Origin: Hysterangium stoloniferum
Lineage: Eukaryota; Basidiomycota; Agaricomycetes; Hysterangiales; Hysterangiaceae
DNA: 64,000 nt
Reading direction: 5' to 3'
Assembly: GCA_015178975.1 (NCBI GenBank)
Contig: WHVD01000001.1
Coordinates: 2,170,001-2,234,000, forward strand
The notes beneath the pieces were generated by a model. That model was not told the DNA's origin. It worked only from the letters and a program-made list of their open reading frames with translations, and ran no database searches. Numbering within the stretch: position 1 is the first letter of the stretch; every line of letters begins with the position of its first letter. Shown in pieces: positions 57,370 to 64,000 of the stretch. Made by a program: the position numbers and the translations under genes.

Positions 57370-60300
57370 CTAGACATGAAGGGAAGAAATGTTCGATGGG
57401 TGTGATCGTGTCCGAGTTTAATCCTCCTCCCATATGCACCTAGGTAGCTGAAAATAACATTTCCACCTGATTCAAGACGTCAATACTATTTAATAAGGAG
57501 AACATCGACACGCACCGGTCTGGCTCAAATACCGTGTCCGGCCACACAGGGTCATTTATCCAACTGGGCTCCGCATCATAAGAAGCGCGTAACTGCACAT
57601 CTAGAACAGGTCCCCCCGAGGGGCCAGAGATATAACGTGGAGAAGTAGGTTCAAACAGGAATATGGTACGCGGTTCCACGTCTCCGGAGTGACTAGATTA
57701 CTCTGTCAGGCTCTGACATTGATGAAGGGGGAAGTGAAACAAACAAGTTCTGAGGCATTTCCACCACTACTGTTGTCCTAAAGTAGTTTACTGTTGTCAC
57801 AAAGTGGTCAATATTATTCCCAAAAGACTTCTGTGCTTACTGATCATCAACTCATGTGGAAGGACACCCTTGATCCCATTTTCCTCCATGTAAAGGGGTG
57901 CGTATGCTCTCCACGCTTTCTGCACTTCAAACGACGGGACAAAGTCTGCGATATAGACACTGGGCCGGCAGAAATCTTTGATGCTGCCTTCGCCAATATC
58001 ATAGGTATATCTACGCGGCAGAAAACTGAACAACGATCGGGTCAGTGTGCTAGCTCGAAAAATACCTCTTCATTGGTTTTCCATCCCGTATTGTTACACT
58101 CTCACGCTCGTCTAAATATCCAGACCTATGGTTGCCGAGGTTAACACGAACCCCGACTAAGGGTTTTATACCGAGGGTTTCAGAGAACCACTCATGTAGA
58201 TTCCCACACACTACAAAATGGCCTGTAACTTTATCCCGATAGCCCACGTCCCACAAAGCGATGGACCCCAGATCTCCATCCTCGATAGAGCCCTCAATTG
58301 GTTCCAGAAACCCGAAGTCCAGTAGTTGATTGGCCAATTGATGAATGGTGTGCGAACTTCGAAGTTGTTCATCCATGAAAGCAGTGCCGAGACACCATGA
58401 ATCCACCTTGTTTACGAATAAGCGTACGATGGAATCTGCTGATGATGGATTGATCCTAGAGTGACCGGGATAAACACCGGGATACCATCGCTCATAGTAC
58501 CCTGGGGCACGGCTGACCAGTGTTCCGGTGTACACAAGCTTCAGATGACGGCGATTGGCAGGACAGTCTCTGACAGTGACAATTGAATCACCAGGCATAA
58601 AAAACTGAATAGACAAAGTTATGATTGACGCTGATGTCAGTGGAATTAACGAACAAGCGAGGCAATTTCAATGTCGTTGTTTGAACAGAAATCAACTAAT
58701 TCCTAATGTCACATTGTCACATCAGCATTTGCGGGAGAGAAGGTATCCAAGTACGTCACATTGTAAGAATCCCTCTAAAATATATCGCGTTAGCTTGTAA
58801 ATACTGCGAGTAATTTCATTCACCATGTCCCATAGTCCCAAAATGGTTTCTCTCGGACCGGATAATCTAGTGCTTTCGAGCCAATTGCATGCGTCCTCAG
58901 GTTCAGGGCCCGGATTACGGAAAACTTGGAATAGTACATTGCCTTGCGCGTTACTGTGGCCCAAGAACTCAGCAATGCTGGCGTCCCTGGACATAAATGT
59001 GATTGGACTACTTGGGTTATTTAATCTGATGTGTGACATTCTTACCACACGTCTTGATAGGAAGTGAGGTCCCGTTGAAACTATATCAAAAGCGTGATAC
59101 GTTGCAAATAGTTTGTGAAATCCACACCAGCCAAAGCAGAACTCGTACCTCTTTGTGTCTCAAATCCCACGTGGGCCTCCCGCCTTCGTACATTTTGACC
59201 AATACCGACTTACCGTCACTTTCAGCCTTTGCTTCACAAAGTTTGACATTCCACCGCAAGGCGACCGGATGGTGTTCTGCCTTTTCATCGTCATAATCAT
59301 TATGGTGCGCGATCGATATGGTGCGCAACACTTGGAAATTCCTTCTATGAACCAAACACTATATCATTACTATAAGCCCACGGGTATGATCTTTCAGATG
59401 ACAGAACGGGCGTACATGTTCACTAATATCGTTTCTTCCTCTGACCGTGGCCGACGAAAACGAATCGGGGATGGTATCGTCCATTCTGGTATCATCGACG
59501 GCTACGAGTTGAGCGACGGCTAATGAAGTATCCAGCAAAATGCACATCTTGTTAAATTTGATGATGAAACACACCTTTTTATAGGGGGAGTCCACCAATT
59601 ATTGCAACTTTTCATATGAAGATGCTAATTGTGGACCATGCATTTGGAGGTTAATGTGTGTCAGAACCACTATACACCTCCCAGAGCATCCAACCTATAT
59701 TGTCAGGAGGTGCTACACTAACTGACACAAGATATTGAGACACAAAGTACTTTTATTACAAGCTTATTAAACCCTTGTATATTGTGTATTGCAATAGAGT
59801 CAACTCATACTATTTTTAATACATCTAAGAGCCAATATGTAACGAACGACTCTGAGTGTCACTTTCAGTACGCACCATGGCCTCTTTCTCCGCTTCTTCC
59901 AATCGCCTTTCCAGTTTGCCGATAGACTTGTCGCGTTGTCGCATCCAAGACACGTGTGATTTAAGACCTTGACTTGGTTTGTATGACCTTGCAAGCGCAA
60001 GAACATCCTCAAGTGCACTGAAAAAAAAATTTTTTATTCGTCAGGTACGGTTACTCAGTGAGTCTCAAGTTCCCACTTCTGATAATCGTCCAATATAGCT
60101 TTGAAATTGCCCGGGATATTTTCCCACTTCCCCCTTAACTGATCGTGGAAAGCGACGAGGCGACGTCCAGTGGTCTGGACAAGGGTATTCAATCTCTCGT
60201 TTTGCTCCCCGCTTGCCTGGTGATTGTGAATCATCATCCACATCAACTCTTAAACTAGTGTTGATGCACACGACCCACCTTTATAACGTTCATAATCTCC

Positions 60301-60383
60301 AAAACAATGGTCGCTGCACTCTTTAAGCCAGGTACTGGAACGGCATCGCCAGCGACTTTGACAACAATGGCTGCAATGTCCAT
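57370..60383 (-). pseudogene. MLKL-like copy 7, split by an LTR-like insertion
   Basis: All exons are recognisable: first exon about 60279-60383, coiled segment 59830-60010, exon 4 59086-59520, C-terminal domain 58050-58616. The 272-bp repeat (59550-59821) sits in the intron between exons 3 and 4. The shared exon 4 stop is present. Intron 2 carries an A/T run (AAAAAAAAATTTTTTATTCG) seen only here and in the inverted fragment. Confidence 0.6.
59550..59821 (+). mobile_element. 272-bp LTR-like repeat, copy 3, TSD CATCT
   Basis: Perfect repeat CATCT (59545-59549, 59822-59826). The inverted paralogue at 56875-56885 is the empty site. Nearly identical to the copy at 25855, so both insertions are recent. 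Confidence 0.75.
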
Positions 60384-60975
60384 GGTCGATGATCGATGAT
60401 CTTAGTAGATGGTGAGGGATAGCCGCTCTTTGGCACGTCGAGGCGCTGTATTTACTGTTGTGTGCCCTGGGATGGAGCGCCGGGTCAGTAGGGGAAATGC
60501 AGTCAGTGTTCATCCCAACAGCGACACACATATTCAAAGGCCGTAATCATGGTGCGGACTTTGTCCGTAGTGGAACTTCTGGAATATAATATTAGATAGA
60601 TCATTTGTCATTAAACAAATGGCGCACGATTTTTTCAATGCTTTGTCGAGTAAAATGAAAGTAGCATGATGTGCTAACGGACCTATAACGTTGTAGCGAT
60701 AGGTCAGTTGTGCCTTGTCTAATGCAGAATAAAGATGTATGAGACGGCGTCGTAATAAAATCGATTGGAAAAAGTACTCTATGATTGAGATTTACTTTTC
60801 GGGCTTTATTTATTGGAATTTGTGGTGCTGCCATCCAAGCTGGCGCACTCGCTCGTCGTCACATTTGTCTCACCAATCATGTATGATATAGTCATTTTGT
60901 ATATGAGTTCTGCTAAATTACACAGTGTGCATTATGCCTAAAAAATTGTCTAAAATATATCAGTGTCGCAAAATG
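60384..60975. other. 5' flank of MLKL-like copy 7 and start of the conserved unit block
   Basis: Homologous to 6008-6600. The unit block is interrupted at 60976 by an LTR-like repeat. Confidence 0.35.
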
Positions 60976-61242
60976 TGTTGGAATTGGTGATGAAACCACC
61001 CTTTTCCTAGGGGCGGTTCACATTTCCTCACTTTTTCATAGGAGGATGCTAATTGTGGACCATGCTTTCTGAGGTTAATGCATGCCAGAACCAGTGTACA
61101 CCTAAACTAGCATCCTACCTATCATGTCAGAAGGTGATTCACTAACTGACACATTGATTAACAAGCAAGTACTATTATTACAAGTTTATTACCCACTTGT
61201 ATATTGTGTATTACAATAAGCCAACTCATGTTATTTTTAATA
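60976..61242 (+). mobile_element. Diverged 267-bp member of the 272-bp LTR-like family
   Basis: Starts TGTTGGAATTGGTGATG and ends TTATTTTTAATA. The flanks AAATG (60971-60975) and AAAGG (61243-61247) differ at one base. Empty site near 12588. Its divergence from the other three copies marks an older insertion. Confidence 0.65.
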
Positions 61243-61474
61243 AAAGGCATGAAGTGGGCCCTTCTGGGGTGGCCAGGAATGCTGGAACGCGAGCTCGTTG
61301 TCGCTGACGAGGAGCGCGTTAGTATGGCACGGGAGGATGTTGCCGAGGGCAGCGCTGCGACGACGGGTTGGTGATGTGGCCGGGAAGTGACACCCGGCCT
61401 GAGACTGGGGCAGTGTATTAGTGAAAAGTAAGTAACATTTTGTTATCTCTGTTGTATTGGTTTTCTTACCTGGA

Positions 61475-61752
61475 GCGTCCCGTGGGCTTCTCTCGTTAAT
61501 CCAAGATCAATATCATTCATTAAGTCAATAACTTAAAAAGGTTTGCCCCGTTTATCGACGGAACAACAAGTTGCTTATAGTTCTAAAATCGTATTAACAC
61601 TAGCGGTACTTATAAGTTTGCTCGTGATGGGACCAAGCCTTCATATGCGAGTTTTGAAATTTCACGAAAACAATATTTCCACCTTGTTGTTAATATCCGA
61701 TAGGGTCAGCACTGCCGTTCGGATTCACCGGTTGTTTTTCTGTCGATAGAAT
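61475..61752 (+). pseudogene. Seven-helix (DUF6533-type) relic T6, 3'-truncated
   Basis: Related to T2: the VYRRNNK-type motif (about 61545) and helix with LAVLISLLVMG, then an intron and the start of the GFTGCF exon (about 61715). At 61752 the unit sequence stops and unique sequence begins. Confidence 0.45.
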
Positions 61753-62180
61753 GGATGACTCTCCGTAGCCCTAGAATCCTAAATTCTCAGTTCTAAATGA
61801 TATTGCCGGTATGCCGATGGTTAAGCGACTACAAGGGAAGCTGTCATGTCACCTTTCGAAGGTCGATGATTCGTCCTAAACAAAAAATTATGAACGAGGT
61901 CAGGACCCTCGTTCATAATTTTTGTGAGTACCTAATTTCTCAGTGTGTCATATATTACTCCATATATCCTTTTTCAGTCATTTGCTTCCGCCCTGCCACC
62001 TGGCCCTCTGTATCCGGTCTGCAGCTGCGACTCCTGCTTTGTTCATTGCTATACCCTTTTTGTCTGGAAAGTCCTTTAAGATTTACTGGTAGGCAAATAC
62101 ATTATTTAAAGTTTAGTGAAATGCGTCAAACAATTTACACAAATAGATACAAAGGTTACAAACATATAGGTTTCGAATAT
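61753..62180. other. Unique insertion-like segment with a strong hairpin
   Basis: No partner elsewhere in the window. A 136-codon plus-strand frame (61797-62207) has a Cys/Leu-rich stretch but no motif I know, and it runs into the receptor relic on the right. A perfect 17-bp hairpin lies at 61883-61923. Confidence 0.35.
61883..61923. repeat. Perfect 17-bp inverted repeat with 7-bp loop
   Basis: AAAAATTATGAACGAGG pairs with CCTCGTTCATAATTTTT across the loop TCAGGAC. It could be the ends of a tiny element, a cruciform, or an RNA hairpin. The context gives no function. Confidence 0.6.
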
Positions 62181-63045
62181 ACCATACAATGCGTGATGGG
62201 ATGCTGACTCCTACCTACTGAATACCATGGAATGGGCTGAAGTGTCGAAATCTTCTCATGACACAATTGTTACCTACAGGCTACCAGCTCATCAAAGGGA
62301 AGTGAATCTCACCACCGTAACTCCGGCCCGGATGAGTTCTACAGATTCCACCGTGTAATCGGGGAGCAGATCGGGCAGTCGATTTGCCACACACTAGATT
62401 CGGTACTGATTCTCAGTGACGTCACGGTAGCGGATGAGGCACTCAATTATTCCTGAGCGCTCTTTACATCTTCCCAGTCGTTCATCTCATTCCATTGGGT
62501 GGCCTTATTTCCCCATACAAATGCATATCCGACCAATTTCAGTGATTGCCGCTACAATGAAACTCACCGGACTGCTGAACTGATTGATATAAGATTAAAT
62601 AATCAAAGGTTCGTACCAAAAGTGCCTCGAACAATGCTAACCAACAACAAACAAACCAAACACAGCTACGCGTCCCGGCAACTTAGCATTTGATCTCGAA
62701 GCGGTGTTTCGGCAAAGCCTTCGTATGAGGGAAATACGGCCACCTCATTCCGAACGTCTGAGCTCATATAGAGTTGAACTGTTCTCAACAGATACTACTC
62801 TAGATTGTGAGACTGTGATGTTTGTTGTTTCATGGTAAATCGAGACGGATCACATCTTCCGTTCTTACTATCATGTATACATATATTTTACGAATCATCT
62901 TTATGTTTGAGTTCATTCTGGGTATTTTTTAACTCGCTATTCCCACTCGGGAGGTTTGAATGTATCCTCTGACTGCTTCGAAGAGTGGGTGGGAACGGAG
63001 TAAGACGAAACGGGTCCGTAACTTAATCTTCGTGCTATGAGGAGG
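62180..63045. other. 3' end of a seven-helix relic and gene-poor flank
   Basis: ATACCATACAATGCGTGATGG onward is the last exon (IPC.MG type) of the receptor family, followed by the usual flank. The flank is a shorter, diverged version of 13600-14550. The part 62340-62510 is the closest relative of 930-1110. Confidence 0.4.
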
Positions 63046-63049
63046 CAGG

Positions 63050-63605
63050 TTCAGAGCCCGGATTATGGAAAACTTGGAAAAGTACATTGTCTTGTGCGTT
63101 ACTGTAACTCAAGAACGCAGCAATGCTAGGGTCCCTGAACATGAATGTGATTAGACTACTTGGACTATTTAATCTGATTCTTACCACACGTCTTGACAGG
63201 AAATGAGGTAGCGTAGAAACTAAATCAAAAATGTGATATGTTACAAATAGTTTCTGAAATTCAAACCAGCCAAACCAGAACTCGTACGTCTTTGTGTGTC
63301 AAATCCCAAGTGGGTCGTCCGCCTCGTACATTTTGACCAACACCGGCTTGCCGTCACTTTCAGTCTTCGCTTCACAAAGTTTAACAGTCCACCGCACGGT
63401 GACCCGATGACATTCTGCCTTTTCATAATCATAATCATTGTGGTTCGCGACCGATAAGGTGTGGAACAGTTGCAAGCTCTTCGGTCGATCAAATACTGTC
63501 TCATTACGATAAGCTCACGGGCATGGTCTTTGAGATGACAGAACGTGCGTACGCATTCACTAATATCGTTTCTGCCTCCACCCGTGACGGACAACAACGG
63601 ATCAA
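63050..63605 (-). pseudogene. Partial MLKL-like copy P4 (exons 4-5 only)
   Basis: Exon 5 (63050-63260) and exon 4 (63270-63600; MRQYLIDRR, CRSRTTMI-like) with the same truncation points as P1. Homology to exon 4 stops at about 63605, where the unassigned block begins. Confidence 0.5.
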
Positions 63606-64000
63606 GTACCATGACGTGGTAAGGGGGACTAGCCATTGATCGTCTTTCTGCAGATAGCAATAACGCTGCATCCACCTTCTTCCTCTTGATAGCATGTAGT
63701 CCCACATAATATTAAATCATAGATTGGAGTCGCATAGGCTGTGTCGTCTTTATTTACGCTCCCTGTGGACATTCCAAATTCTCCCTAGCCTAGACAATGT
63801 AATTCATCAACATCATCATAGAATCATTACACTATGTTGAATCTTTGGAACGAGTTCCGCATGCAAAATGTCATGGACTCTGAGGGTAACCATACATCTG
63901 TTGCGCGCCCCTGCTACTCAAAGGAACCCTCATCCTTCTAGACATTTATTACCAATCTTGACAGTTAGTTGCAGGTTAGAAAATAATATCCCATCGATCC
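63606..64000. other. Unassigned conserved block (copy, runs off the window)
   Basis: Matches 15119-15520. The next Ubp14-like relic would be expected just beyond the window end if the unit order holds. Confidence 0.35.

Noticed and set aside
61753-62207. 136-codon ORF as a new gene
   Set aside because: It runs from unique sequence into the last exon of a receptor relic in the wrong frame and shows no motif.
1-64000. tRNA, rRNA or other structured RNA genes
   Set aside because: No cloverleaf-compatible B-box or A-box pair and no rRNA-like sequence was recognised by eye on either strand.

Overview
The window looks like a repeat-rich, gene-family-rich accessory region of a mushroom-forming fungus (Basidiomycota, Agaricomycetes). 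Reasons: very short introns (about 40-60 bp) with GTNNGT...CAG borders, gene families typical of that group (an MLKL-N-terminal-like cell-death protein, a DUF6533-type seven-helix membrane protein, a Ubp14/USP5-type deubiquitinase), and many solitary LTR-like insertions with 5-bp target duplications. I cannot name a species. No tRNA, rRNA, CRISPR array or bacterial-type operon was seen.

Nearly all of the 64 kb is built from one composite unit copied several times and then cut, inverted and shuffled. In + coordinates a unit holds: (1) a minus-strand MLKL-like gene of about 2.7 kb (seven full-span copies, starting at 3282, 9364, 18128, 28664, 42190, 51587 and 57370); (2) its roughly 0.4-kb 5' flank; (3) a plus-strand seven-helix receptor-like relic (6.8, 12.8, 37.5, 45.7, 55.2 and 61.5 kb); (4) a roughly 1-kb gene-poor 3' flank; (5) a minus-strand partial copy of MLKL-like exons 4-5 (14.6, 39.0, 47.5 and 63.0 kb) joined to an unassigned conserved block; (6) a minus-strand Ubp14/USP5-like deubiquitinase relic (7.6, 15.7, 27.1, 40.0, 49.4 kb, plus fragments at 2.7 and 56.6 kb). 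Only the first MLKL-like copy (3282-6007) reads open through every exon I could place. Five of the other six share one premature stop in exon 4, so an already broken copy appears to have been amplified.

Other content: a 3' LTR end of a Gypsy-like element (1-778); a duplicated gene-poor block (about 1086-2640 and 23640-24780); a small secreted Pro/Ala/Leu-rich protein gene with a minisatellite in its coding region (22902-23201) and a truncated second copy (about 33555-33660); a non-autonomous Tc1/mariner-like element (25012-26288) with an LTR-like insertion inside it; a large diverged inverted repeat (33675-37027) carrying two facing copies of a membrane-protein C-terminus; and a set of small LTR-like insertions, most of which can be compared with an empty paralogous site inside this same window.

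If the surviving MLKL-like gene is expressed, the region could be a birth-and-death cluster of a fungal cell-death or defence-type gene. The co-amplified deubiquitinase and receptor relics look like passengers. Function is inferred from family resemblance read by eye; no database search was possible.
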